Positions 5,569 to 13,062 are shown, numbered from the stretch's first letter. The stretch is DNA of 18,404 bases from JBJKRF01 sp046704785 (GCA_046704785.1 JBJKRF010000071.1:1-18404), one strand, 5' to 3'. The notes: generated from the sequence alone by a model not told the origin. Translations and numbers: made by a program.

Positions 5569-7626
5569 CTATTCTTCCCCACTGAGCAGTTTGATCTTTT
5601 CCCAGGGCTTCAACCCAGCATCGTCGGCTAGAAAAGCCTTCAACTCGTACATTTCATCGCGCAAGGCTGCGGCCTTCTCGAACTCCAGGTTTTTGGCGGC
5701 CTCTTTCATTTGCTTCTCCAACTCGGCGATCACCTTTTCCAACTCACGGCGATTGGATGCCTCTGTGCCTTTGCCGGTGCGATATTGCGCCTTGGCCTCA
5801 CCCACTGCACGCGCCGTCTCCTGGGCGCCCACCGAAAGCGAATCGGTAATGTCGCGGATCGCCTTCTGAATGCTGACGGGCACGATACCGTGCTCCTGGT
5901 TGTATTTCATTTGCTTGGCGCGCCGGCGATTGGTCTCCGTGAGGGCCGCGTTCATCGAATCGGTCATGCGGTCGGCGTACATGATGACCTTACCATTCAC
6001 GTGGCGCGCAGCACGTCCAATCGTCTGGATCAGCGCTGTCTCCGAGCGCAGGAAACCTTCCTTGTCCGCATCGAGGATCGCCACTAGTGAAACCTCCGGC
6101 AAGTCCAGACCCTCGCGCAGCAGGTTGATTCCCACGATGACATCGAAGACGCCCAGGCGCAGGTCGCGCAGAATACCGACGCGCTCCAACGTCTCGACCT
6201 CCGAATGCAAGTAATGGACTTTGATCCCCAACTCCATCAAGTAATCTGACAAGTCCTCCGCCATACGCTTGGTCAGCGTGGTGACGAGGACGCGCTCGCC
6301 GCGCTCCACCCGCTGCTTGATCTCTGCCACGAGGTCATCCACCTGCCCTGTGACCGGTCGCACTTCGACCTGCGGATCGACCAGGCCGGTCGGACGGATG
6401 ATCTGTTCGGCCACCTGTTCGGCGTGCTCCATTTCGTAAGGACCCGGCGTGGCCGAGGTATAGATGGTGTACCCCATGTGTTCTTCGAACTCTCTGAATT
6501 TGAGCGGACGGTTGTCCAGCGCGGACGGCAGGCGAAACCCATATTCCACCAGAGTCTCCTTGCGCCGGCGGTCGCCGTTGTACATGCCACGAATCTGCGG
6601 CACGGTCATGTGACTCTCGTCGAGAACCAGCAGGTAATCCGAGGGCAGGAAATCGATCAAGGTCCAGGGTGCGGTTCCGGGGGGGCGCCGGTCGAGATGG
6701 CGCGAGTAATTCTCGATACCGGAACAGTATCCCACTTCCTTGAGCATCTCCAGATCATAACGCGCGCGCTGTTCGAGGCGCTGCGCTTCGAGCAGCTTGC
6801 CCTGTTCGTTGAATAGGCGGAGGCGGTCGTCCAGTTCCGTCTCGATGTCGACGATAGCCTCCTTGAGCTTTTCGTCCTGGGTCAGATAATGCTTGGCCGG
6901 ATAGACATCTACCTGTTGCAACTCGTCAAAAATTTCCCCCGTCAAGGGATTGAACTCCACGATCCGTTCCACCTCATCGCCGAAAAAGGCGATGCGATAG
7001 CCGCGCTTGTCGGCGTAAGCCGGGATGATTTCCAGCGTATCGCCGCGCACGCGGAACACGCCGGGACGCAGTTCCAGGTCGTTGCGCTGGTACTGGCTTT
7101 CGACCAGACGGCGGATGAGCGCATTGCGCCGGTAGAGTTCGCCCACCTTCAAGTTGACCACACCGCGCAGGTATTCGTCCGGGCTGCCCAGGCCGTAAAT
7201 GCACGAGACCGACGCCACGATGATCACGTCTTTGCGCGACATCAGCGCCGCCGTGGCGGCAATCCGCAGGCGTTCGATCTCCTCGTTGATTTCAGTCTCT
7301 TTCTCAATGTAGAGATCGTGACGCGGCACGTAAGCTTCCGGCTGGTAATAGTCGTAATAGGAGACGAAATATTCGACAGCATTTTCCGGAAAGAATTCCT
7401 TGAACTCTGCATACAACTGCGCGGCCAGTGTCTTATTGTGCGCCATAATAAGCGCCGGCTTCTGCAATTCTTGAATGACGGATGCGATGGCAAAGGTCTT
7501 TCCGGTGCCGGTGGCGCCCAGCAAGACCTGGTGACGCATGCCCTGCCGCACACCCTTAACCAACTGTTGGATCGCTTCCGGCTGGTCGCCGGTCGGCTGA
7601 AACGGAGCCTGGAGTTTGAAGTCCAT
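5569..7626 (-). CDS. uvrB: UvrABC excinuclease subunit B
   Basis: The 685-aa DNA-damage-recognition helicase subunit of nucleotide excision repair, which is loaded by UvrA and recruits UvrC. Recognisable parts, in order: Walker A GATGTGKT (37-44), the beta-hairpin region YYDYYQPEAYVP, Walker B DESH, helicase motif VI QTIGRAARHVNGK, and the C-terminal UVR motif (FEKAAALRDEMYELK) that contacts UvrC. Length fits the family (about 660-690 aa). The ATG has AGGAAG upstream. A LexA-type SOS box lies 82 bp before the start, so damage induction is expected. No other repair gene is adjacent. Confidence 0.98.
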   Translation of the reverse strand: MDFKLQAPFQPTGDQPEAIQQLVKGVRQGMRHQVLLGATGTGKTFAIASVIQELQKPALIMAHNKTLAAQLYAEFKEFFPENAVEYFVSYYDYYQPEAYVPRHDLYIEKETEINEEIERLRIAATAALMSRKDVIIVASVSCIYGLGSPDEYLRGVVNLKVGELYRRNALIRRLVESQYQRNDLELRPGVFRVRGDTLEIIPAYADKRGYRIAFFGDEVERIVEFNPLTGEIFDELQQVDVYPAKHYLTQDEKLKEAIVDIETELDDRLRLFNEQGKLLEAQRLEQRARYDLEMLKEVGYCSGIENYSRHLDRRPPGTAPWTLIDFLPSDYLLVLDESHMTVPQIRGMYNGDRRRKETLVEYGFRLPSALDNRPLKFREFEEHMGYTIYTSATPGPYEMEHAEQVAEQIIRPTGLVDPQVEVRPVTGQVDDLVAEIKQRVERGERVLVTTLTKRMAEDLSDYLMELGIKVHYLHSEVETLERVGILRDLRLGVFDVIVGINLLREGLDLPEVSLVAILDADKEGFLRSETALIQTIGRAARHVNGKVIMYADRMTDSMNAALTETNRRRAKQMKYNQEHGIVPVSIQKAIRDITDSLSVGAQETARAVGEAKAQYRTGKGTEASNRRELEKVIAELEKQMKEAAKNLEFEKAAALRDEMYELKAFLADDAGLKPWEKIKLLSGEE

Positions 7627-7708
7627 ATCACTTCCTGTTCAAAAGGCGAGGCCGCCAAAAAGTCTGTGGGGAAAGGGAAAGCGCAAAAGTTTCAGCGCGT
7701 CGAAGGAT

Positions 7709-7729
7709 GAACGTCCGTTCTATATTTTA
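7709..7729 (-). promoter_or_regulatory. SOS (LexA) box in the uvrB promoter
   Basis: GAACGTCCGTTC (7709-7720) is a perfect GAAC-N4-GTTC dyad, the core of the Bacillus/actinobacterial LexA operator. On the minus strand it lies immediately downstream of a TAAAAT -10-like element (7729-7724), where the transcription start would fall, and 82 bp upstream of the uvrB ATG. I could not identify a good -35. The 234-bp divergent region 7627-7860 also carries AAGGAATAAGGAA, the ribosome-binding site of the plus-strand lipoprotein gene, but no second clear promoter. Confidence 0.75.
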
Positions 7730-7860
7730 CACCAAAGTGAGCCTTGAGAATGGACGAGCTTCGGGAATCGGCGTGATGAAGCGCAGTAGCGAAAAGGATT
7801 TCGCCAAGCCAGTTTGAGGTAGAATCGAATAAGGCCTACAACAAAGAAAGGAATAAGGAA

Positions 7861-8862
7861 ATGAGCAGGAAACCTGTTTCGACCTTGTCTGTCCTTTTTG
7901 TCATCCTGGCGTTCGGACTGGGCGCCTGCGGCCCGTCGGCAACGCCGAGCCCCACCATCGACGTCGACGCGGTCTACACCCAGGCGGTGCAAACCATCGT
8001 GGCAGGATATACCCAGACCGCCGAGGCCATGCCGACGGCAACACCCTTGCCCCCCACGGATACCCCGCTGCCCCCCACCGATACCGTGGAACCGACCAAC
8101 GCCCCGACACCCACTTCACTCCCGGCTGCCGGCGCTACGGCAGTTCTGGCCAATCCAAAAACTGCGGTCGGCTGTTATAACGCCGCCCTGGTGTACAACG
8201 TGAGCGTGCCCTATAACACGCGCTATAACCCCGGCGACACTTTCACGAAGACCTGGCATATTATGAACACCGGCACCTGTGACTGGACCCCCGATTTCAA
8301 GATTACCTTCGTCGGTGGCAACGTCATGGGCTCCGACACCACCAAGATCCGGCAAAAGGTTGGCGCAGGCTACGCTGTGGATATTTCGGTGCCCATGACT
8401 GCGCCGGACGGCACCGGTTCGATCACCGGCAACTGGCAAATGGCAACCGATAGCGGCACATTGTTCGGAGAAGTATTTACAGTGACCATCCTGCTGCCGG
8501 GCGGAGCCGGCGGCACGAACAACACCGGCGGATGCTACAACGCGGCCTTGGTGGAGGACGTGCCCATCGACGGCGGAAACAATTTGAACGCCGGTGACAC
8601 TTTCAGCAAGAGTTGGGTCATCAAAAATACGGGTTCCTGCGATTGGAACAGCGACTTCAGAATCGTCTTTGTAGGCGGCGATTACATGGCCGACACCACT
8701 AAAATCCGGCAGAAAGTTGGCGCAGGCTCCTCGGCCACCATCACGGTAAAAAACATGGTCGCGCCCAGTGACTCGGGCAAAGCCGTCAGTTCGTGGCAAA
8801 TGGCGACCGATAACGGCACGGGCTTCGGAGAAATCTACCAGGCAGTGATTTACGTCAAATGA
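7861..8862 (+). CDS. Lipoprotein with Thr/Pro-rich stalk and two NBR1-like Ig domains
   Basis: This 333-aa protein has a type II signal peptide with lipobox LGAC, giving lipidated Cys23. A Thr/Pro-rich low-complexity stalk (about 55-95) follows, then two copies of one beta-sandwich domain at about 104-210 and 224-333. Both copies begin GCYNAALV and share a PGD/AGD turn, a TW or SW strand, the NTG(T/S)CDW motif, TKIRQKVGAG, W(Q)MATD and FGE. This matches the N_BRCA1_IG (NBR1 central) type domain common in Chloroflexota surface lipoproteins. Cys105/Cys140 and Cys225/Cys260 are spaced alike and may form a disulfide in each domain. The copies are 120 residues apart, so a tandem duplication is clear. 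It probably acts as a surface-anchored binding protein; no enzymatic motif is seen. Confidence 0.85.
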   Translation: MSRKPVSTLSVLFVILAFGLGACGPSATPSPTIDVDAVYTQAVQTIVAGYTQTAEAMPTATPLPPTDTPLPPTDTVEPTNAPTPTSLPAAGATAVLANPKTAVGCYNAALVYNVSVPYNTRYNPGDTFTKTWHIMNTGTCDWTPDFKITFVGGNVMGSDTTKIRQKVGAGYAVDISVPMTAPDGTGSITGNWQMATDSGTLFGEVFTVTILLPGGAGGTNNTGGCYNAALVEDVPIDGGNNLNAGDTFSKSWVIKNTGSCDWNSDFRIVFVGGDYMADTTKIRQKVGAGSSATITVKNMVAPSDSGKAVSSWQMATDNGTGFGEIYQAVIYVK

Positions 8863-8944
8863 CGAAAACGCAGGGACGGCAGAGACCATTTCCATTTGAT
8901 TCCTGCGCCGATTCGTAAACGAAGGGATTCGCCCGGGAGGAGCG

Positions 8945-10147
8945 ATGAGTAAAGAATTCGAAGCAGTTCTTCTCAGCGCAGTTCGCACTCCGATCGGCAA
9001 GTTCCAGGGCGGGTTGAGCCGCCTGACTGCGCCACAATTGGGCGCAATCGCCGTGCGCGCCGCCGTCGCACGCGCCGGAATCGAACGCCCCGAAGAGATC
9101 GACGAAGTACTGATGGGCAATGTGGTCAGCGCAGGTGAAGGGCAGGCGCCGGCCCGGCAGGCCGCTCTCTTTGCCGGGCTCCCCGCTCGCGTGGGCGCAA
9201 CCACGATCAACAAAGTCTGCGGCTCCGGCTTGAAAGCAGTCATGCTGGCCGCGCAAGCGGTCAGGGCCGGAGACGGCCAGCTTTTCGTCGCCGGTGGGAT
9301 GGAGTCGATGAGCCGTGCGCCATACCTGGTCCGGGCTCGCGGCGGCGAACTGCGCTACGGCCACGCCCAACTGACTGATTCTCTGCTGCAGGATGCCTTG
9401 TGGGATCCGTTCGAAGATTGGGGCATGGGCATGGCTGCCGAGTTCATCGCCGACGAATACAAACTGACCCGCGAATCCATGGATCGCTACGCGCTAGAGA
9501 GTCATCGCAAAGCTATAGCCGCCATTGACGCGGGACGATTTCGAGCGGAAACTGTCCCGGTCGAACGCCCCGCCTCCGAGGAAGGCCCGCTCGAAGTTGA
9601 CGAAGGCCCGCGGCGGGATACTTCGCTGGAGGCCCTTGCCCGGCTAAAGCCGGCCTTCAAAGACGACGGCAAAGTCACCGCCGGGAACGCTCCCGGCCTG
9701 AACGACGGGGCCGCCGCAACCGTGGTTGCCAGCCGCGCCTACAGTGAAAAGAACGGATTAAACCCATTGGCGTCTATCGCTGGCTACGCGCAAGAAGCAA
9801 TTGAACCCAAACACCTGTTCATCGCGCCGGCGCGAGCCATTCCCGTACTACTGCGCAAAATCAATTGGCGCCTGGCAGACATCGACTTAATCGAACTCAA
9901 CGAGGCCTTCGCCGCACAGGTGCTGGCGGACGGCGCAGCCCTGGCTACAGACGGCTGGGATTGGGACAAAGTCAACGTCAACGGCGGCGCCATCGCGCTT
10001 GGACATCCCCTGGGTGCCAGCGGCGCGCGCATCCTGACCACGTTGCTCTACGCTCTGAAAGAGCGCGGCCTGAAACGCGGCCTGGCGGCCTTATGCCTGG
10101 GCGGCGCAGAAGCGGTAGCTCTGGCTGTGGAGATGGAGTCGCGGTAA
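8945..10147 (+). CDS. Acetyl-CoA acetyltransferase (thiolase)
   Basis: A 400-aa thiolase, probably the biosynthetic AtoB/PhaA type, condensing two acetyl-CoA to acetoacetyl-CoA or the reverse. The nucleophile Cys92 lies in INKVCGSGLKAV. His354 is in GGAIALGHPLGASGAR and the second catalytic Cys384 in LCLGGAEAVA. NEAFA and TAGNAPGLNDGAAA are also present. The C-terminal motif reads CLGGAEAV where most thiolases have C-x-G-G-G-x-G, so one glycine is Ala and another is Val. All catalytic residues remain. A strong GGGAGGA ribosome-binding site precedes the ATG. The next genes follow at gaps of 40 and 31 bp and include a 3-hydroxyacyl-CoA dehydrogenase, which acts on the thiolase product. An 82-bp gap separates it from the lipoprotein upstream. 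Confidence 0.93.
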   Translation: MSKEFEAVLLSAVRTPIGKFQGGLSRLTAPQLGAIAVRAAVARAGIERPEEIDEVLMGNVVSAGEGQAPARQAALFAGLPARVGATTINKVCGSGLKAVMLAAQAVRAGDGQLFVAGGMESMSRAPYLVRARGGELRYGHAQLTDSLLQDALWDPFEDWGMGMAAEFIADEYKLTRESMDRYALESHRKAIAAIDAGRFRAETVPVERPASEEGPLEVDEGPRRDTSLEALARLKPAFKDDGKVTAGNAPGLNDGAAATVVASRAYSEKNGLNPLASIAGYAQEAIEPKHLFIAPARAIPVLLRKINWRLADIDLIELNEAFAAQVLADGAALATDGWDWDKVNVNGGAIALGHPLGASGARILTTLLYALKERGLKRGLAALCLGGAEAVALAVEMESR

Positions 10148-10187
10148 CGGCAACGACCAACCGGCGGAGAACAAAAAGGAGACCCCA

Positions 10188-10670
10188 ATGGAAGAGAACG
10201 AACGGACGCAAAAAATCGAACGCTATGGTCGGGGCTTCAACTTGCTGACAAAAGCCCTGGAACAGATTCCGCGCGAGGCCTGGAAATTCAAGGCCGCCGA
10301 AGCGGACTGGAGCATCCACGAGATCATCATCCACCTGGCCGACAGCGAAACCAACTCGTCGCTGCGCGCCCGCATGATCGTTGCCGAACCGGACGGACGC
10401 CTGATGGGCTACGACGAGAACGCCTGGGCAAAAAAGCTCAATTACCATGAACAAGACCCCGACGACGCTCTACAAACCGTCCGTTATGCACGCCTGCGCA
10501 CCTACAAATGGCTGAAGAGCCTGCCCGACTCCGTCTGGTCGAACAGCGCCGTTCACCCCGAATTCAGCACGCCTTACACGCTGGAACGCTGGCTGGAAAT
10601 TTACGCCGAGCACATTCCCAATCATGTGGAACAGATGAAGCGCAGTTACGCAGCCTGGCAAAACCAGTAA
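10188..10670 (+). CDS. DinB-fold protein
   Basis: A 160-aa member of the DinB/YfiT-like four-helix-bundle family. The three His expected to bind a divalent metal are visible: His49 in IIIHLADSE, and His142 and His146 in AEHIPNHVEQM. The N-terminal pattern (LLxALxxIPxEAWxFKxAEADWSIHEIIIHL) is typical of the DUF1569/DinB_2 group. These proteins include thiol-dependent S-transferases and many of unknown role. A good AAGGAG precedes the ATG. It lies between thiolase and hydroxyacyl-CoA dehydrogenase with short gaps, so it is co-transcribed, but its role in acyl-CoA metabolism is unknown. Confidence 0.85.
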   Translation: MEENERTQKIERYGRGFNLLTKALEQIPREAWKFKAAEADWSIHEIIIHLADSETNSSLRARMIVAEPDGRLMGYDENAWAKKLNYHEQDPDDALQTVRYARLRTYKWLKSLPDSVWSNSAVHPEFSTPYTLERWLEIYAEHIPNHVEQMKRSYAAWQNQ

Positions 10671-10701
10671 GCAGAAAGCGTCTCAACGCACAGGAGATTC
10701 G

Positions 10702-11550
10702 ATGACCATTCAATCCATTTTCGTGATCGGCGCGGGGACGATGGGCAACGGCATCGCCCAGACCGCCGCCGTCAGCGGTTACAGCGTCACCTGCCTGGAT
10801 ACTTTCCCCGCCGCCCTGGAAAAGGCCAAAGCCACCATCGCCCGCTCCACGGCCAAACTGCTGGCAAAAGGCCAGATCACGGCGGAACAGGAAAAAGCCG
10901 CAGCCGGGATTCGCTTCGTCTCCGGCATGGACGCCATCGGGGAGTCTGACCTAGTTATCGAAGCGGCCACCGAAAATCCCGACGTAAAGCTCGACATCTT
11001 CCGCGCGATGGACGAAAAAGCACGCCCGGGCGTCGTCCTGGCCTCGAACACCTCGTCCATCTCCATCACGCGCATCGCCGCCGCCACAAGCCGCCCGGAC
11101 CGAGTCATCGGCATGCACTTCATGAACCCGGTGCCCCTGATGACGCTGGTGGAGGTCATTCGCGGGCTGGCAACCAGCGACGAGACGCGCGATACGGCCT
11201 TCGAAGTGGCAAAGAGGCTGGGGAAAACACCCGTCGAGGCCAACGATTCGCCCGGATTTATTTCCAACCGCATCCTGTGCCCGATGATCAACGAGGCGAT
11301 TTTTGCCCTGCAAGAAGGCGTGGGCACGCCCGAAGCCATCGACGCCATCATGAAACTGGGCATGAACCATCCCATGGGCCCGCTGACCCTGGCCGACCTG
11401 ATCGGCCTGGACGTGGTGCTGTTCGTCATGGAAGTGCTGCAACGCGACCTGGGCGAGGACAAATATCGCCCGGCCCCGCTGCTGCGCAAGATGGTGGATG
11501 CCGGCTGGCTGGGCCACAAAACCGGCCACGGATTCTACAAATATTCATAG
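10702..11550 (+). CDS. hbd: 3-hydroxybutyryl-CoA dehydrogenase
   Basis: The 282-aa NAD(P)-dependent enzyme interconverts acetoacetyl-CoA and (S)-3-hydroxybutyryl-CoA. The Rossmann motif G10-x-G12-x-x-G15 (VIGAGTMGNGIAQ) starts the protein. SNTSS and the catalytic His region GMHFMNPVPLM follow, then NDSPGFISNR at the domain junction and the C-terminal helical domain with NHPMGPLTLADLIGLD and GHKTGHGFYKY. Length equals the clostridial Hbd/PaaH family. AGGAG lies at the correct distance from the ATG. As the third gene after thiolase and the DinB-like gene it gives the second step of a C2-to-C4 route. No crotonase or acyl-CoA dehydrogenase is in the window. Confidence 0.95.
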   Translation: MTIQSIFVIGAGTMGNGIAQTAAVSGYSVTCLDTFPAALEKAKATIARSTAKLLAKGQITAEQEKAAAGIRFVSGMDAIGESDLVIEAATENPDVKLDIFRAMDEKARPGVVLASNTSSISITRIAAATSRPDRVIGMHFMNPVPLMTLVEVIRGLATSDETRDTAFEVAKRLGKTPVEANDSPGFISNRILCPMINEAIFALQEGVGTPEAIDAIMKLGMNHPMGPLTLADLIGLDVVLFVMEVLQRDLGEDKYRPAPLLRKMVDAGWLGHKTGHGFYKYS

Positions 11551-11552
11551 CC

Positions 11553-11579
11553 CGTCAGACGCGGAATTCGCGTCTGACG
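11553..11579 (+). terminator. GC-rich hairpin after hbd, without a U tract
   Basis: A perfect 11-bp stem, CGTCAGACGCG/CGCGTCTGACG (arms 11553-11563 and 11569-11579, loop GAATT), starts 2 bp after the hbd stop. CCCCAATCAAAA follows rather than a T run. It may be a weak terminator, a transcript-end stabiliser, or a processing site before the broken lipoprotein gene. Confidence 0.45.
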
Positions 11580-11602
11580 CCCCAATCAAAACAGGAGGGA
11601 CA

Positions 11603-11827
11603 ATGACCCGTTTAAACGCTTTTCTCTACACCCCTGATTGCACTTTGCCTGCTGGCCGCCGCCTGCACCCCAGCCGCGACCAGTCTCCCCGGAGCTTTCA
11701 CCGCCATTGCTACAGAGACGCCCACGCCGACAACAACTCCCCAACCTTCACAAACACCTTCAGCGCCGACTTCGCCCACAGCGACGATCACGCCTACGCC
11801 CCGGCAGACGTGTGTCCGTTCCGGTAA
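11603..11827 (+). pseudogene. Frameshifted and 3'-truncated lipoprotein remnant
   Basis: A strong AGGAGGG (11593-11599) and ATG at 11603 start a frame reading MTRLNAFLYT, which then turns into Arg/His-rich nonsense and stops at 11827. Removing one C from the CCCC at 11631-11634 gives MTRLNAFLYTLIALCLLAAA followed by Cys. This is a textbook lipoprotein signal peptide with lipobox LAAAC. It is followed by a Thr/Pro-rich stalk (TETPTPTTTPQPSQTPSAP and onward) like that of the 7861-8862 lipoprotein. After TPRQTC (about 11812) the lipoprotein-like composition ends, the restored frame finds no own stop, and it runs into sequence antisense to metF. The folded domain is therefore missing. Apart from this remnant and the hairpin at 11553-11579, I see nothing in 11551-11849. 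Confidence 0.75.
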
Positions 11828-11849
11828 AAAGGGGCGCGCCGAAGGGAGC

Positions 11850-12737
11850 TTAATCCGTTCGCGCCGACGAGTTCACCGCCAGCGACTCGTAAATCTTCAA
11901 GGTCGGTTTCGAGCGGTTAAGTGTATAAAAGTGAATACCGGCCACGCCGCGGTCGAACAAATCGAAGGCCTGCTGCGTAGCCCAGTGGATGCCCACCTTC
12001 TCCACAGCAGCGTCATCTTCGGCGCGCAAGACGGCGCGCAACAACTTGGCGGGGATGCGAACGCCCAGAGCCAGTTCGGCCATGCGGGTCAACCCCTGTC
12101 GCGAGGTCACTGGCATCAGTCCGGCCAGGATGGGTACATGGATGCCGGCCAGCTCACAGCGCTCACAAAAATCGAAGAAGTCGCGGTTATCGAAGAAAAA
12201 CTGTGTACAGACGTAGTCTGCGCCGGCGTCGACCTTGGCCTTCAGGTGCTCTATCTCTTTCAAACGGTTGGGAGTTTCGGGGTGGCCTTCCGGGAATCCG
12301 GCGACGCCGATGCCCAGGTGCGGGAAATACTGCTTGATAAAAGCCACCAGCTCGGTCGCATAGTAAAATCCGTTGGCATGCGGCACAAACTGTTTTTCCC
12401 CTTTCGGCGGATCGCCACGCAAAACCATCACATTCTCGATGCCACTCGACGCGTACCGATCGAGCAATTCTTTGATCTCGTCCCGGCTGGCACCGACTGC
12501 TGTCAGGTGCGCCACTACGGATAACTGCGTCTCGCGCTGCAGGCGCACCACCAGCTCGCGGGTCAGTTCGCGCGTCGAACCGCCCGCGCCGTACGTCACA
12601 CTCACGAACGATGGGTGAATCGGCGATAATTCTTTGATCGACTCAAAAAGCGTGTGCGAGGCCTCTTCGGTCTTGGGCGGAAAAAACTCAAAACTGAAAT
12701 GGGTGCCGGGTTGTTTGAGAATATCTGCAATATGCAT
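11850..12737 (-). CDS. metF: 5,10-methylenetetrahydrofolate reductase
   Basis: The 295-aa flavin-dependent TIM-barrel enzyme reduces methylene-THF to methyl-THF for methionine synthesis or the methyl branch of one-carbon metabolism. Length matches E. coli MetF (296 aa). Visible motifs are FSFEFFPPKTEEA with catalytic Glu17, YGAGGSTR, HLTAVGAS, LRGDPP, AGFPEGHPE, TQFFFD and HFYTLNRS. The start fits the family. An AGAGAGGA element lies about 11 nt upstream, slightly far. A probable TATAAT at 12889-12894 gives an unusually long structured leader. No other methionine or folate gene is adjacent. Confidence 0.96.
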   Translation of the reverse strand: MHIADILKQPGTHFSFEFFPPKTEEASHTLFESIKELSPIHPSFVSVTYGAGGSTRELTRELVVRLQRETQLSVVAHLTAVGASRDEIKELLDRYASSGIENVMVLRGDPPKGEKQFVPHANGFYYATELVAFIKQYFPHLGIGVAGFPEGHPETPNRLKEIEHLKAKVDAGADYVCTQFFFDNRDFFDFCERCELAGIHVPILAGLMPVTSRQGLTRMAELALGVRIPAKLLRAVLRAEDDAAVEKVGIHWATQQAFDLFDRGVAGIHFYTLNRSKPTLKIYESLAVNSSARTD

Positions 12738-12894
12738 CAGAAAGCGGTCCTCTCTGCTTAATTTACGGACTCTCCCGAAACCGGGAGCGAAAAATGGATT
12801 TGTGGGGACTCCACATCTACGCCCTCGCCACGGGAAACTCCAAAAGAGTCCTTGCTTTTCCCGTCAATTACGGAAGAATCTTTTCGCGATTATA
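12738..12894 (-). promoter_or_regulatory. metF promoter and structured ~145-nt 5' leader
   Basis: On the minus strand TATAAT (12894-12889) would start transcription near 12882. The leader can form three hairpins. The first is an outer stem ACGGGAAA/TTTCCCGT (arms 12864-12857 and 12837-12830) with an inner ACTC/GAGT. The second is TGTGG-AGTCC-CCACA (12815-12801). The third is CTCCCG-GTTT-CGGGAG (12787-12772). GGACTCT (12851-12845) is complementary both to GAGTCC in the second hairpin (12811-12806) and to AGAGTCC just before the ribosome-binding site (12773-12767), so alternative folds are possible. The layout does not match the SAM, SAH, cobalamin or THF riboswitch consensus as I know them. 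No U tract marks a classical attenuator. Confidence 0.45.
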
Positions 12895-12942
12895 ACGCAT
12901 GGGATATGGGTCTCTGGGAGCCTGCCCCGAGAGCAGAACATC

Positions 12943-13043
12943 TTTGCATCGGTTCGTTGGGATTTCCCGTGGGAAGCGGATTCCCAATAAACCTTTGCAT
13001 CTTCTCCATGAAAAACGCGTATATTGGGTGCCAGTTATGCAAA
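12943..13043 (+). promoter_or_regulatory. Upstream region of the SpoIIM-like gene with TTTGCAT repeats
   Basis: The heptamer TTTGCAT occurs at 12943-12949 and 12994-13000 and inverted (ATGCAAA) at 13037-13043; the first two are part of a 9-bp direct repeat CTTTGCATC. Between them is an imperfect palindrome at 12957-12987 (outer arms TTGGGA/TCCCAA, inner TTCCC/GGGAA). TATATT at 13020-13025 is a possible -10 for the gene at 13063, with no good -35. These could be regulator sites. Nothing else is seen in 12895-13062. Confidence 0.3.
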
Positions 13044-13062
13044 TCATCACAAGGAGAGCGAA

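Noticed and set aside
6889..7710. 273-codon plus-strand open frame opposite uvrB
   Set aside because: It is antisense to a clear, full-length uvrB; its His/Asp/Arg-rich translation is typical of a mirror frame.
8116..9243. 375-codon minus-strand open frame
   Set aside because: It spans the lipoprotein and thiolase genes in antisense and has no recognisable domain.
11828..11849. metF terminator at GGCGCGCC followed by T run on the minus strand
   Set aside because: The palindrome has no room for a loop, so a stable hairpin before the T run cannot be shown.
11931..12524. 197-codon plus-strand open frame inside metF
   Set aside because: Antisense shadow of metF. It is also the frame into which the broken lipoprotein would read, which gives it false length.
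12738..12894. Known SAM/SAH/THF riboswitch before metF
   Set aside because: The helices and conserved nucleotides do not fit these consensus structures as I know them, so it is reported only as an unclassified structured leader.
13024..13062. Upstream in-frame start for the SpoIIM-like protein
   Set aside because: It has no ribosome-binding site, whereas ATG 13063 has AAGGAG at ideal distance and gives a hydrophobic N-terminus typical of the family.
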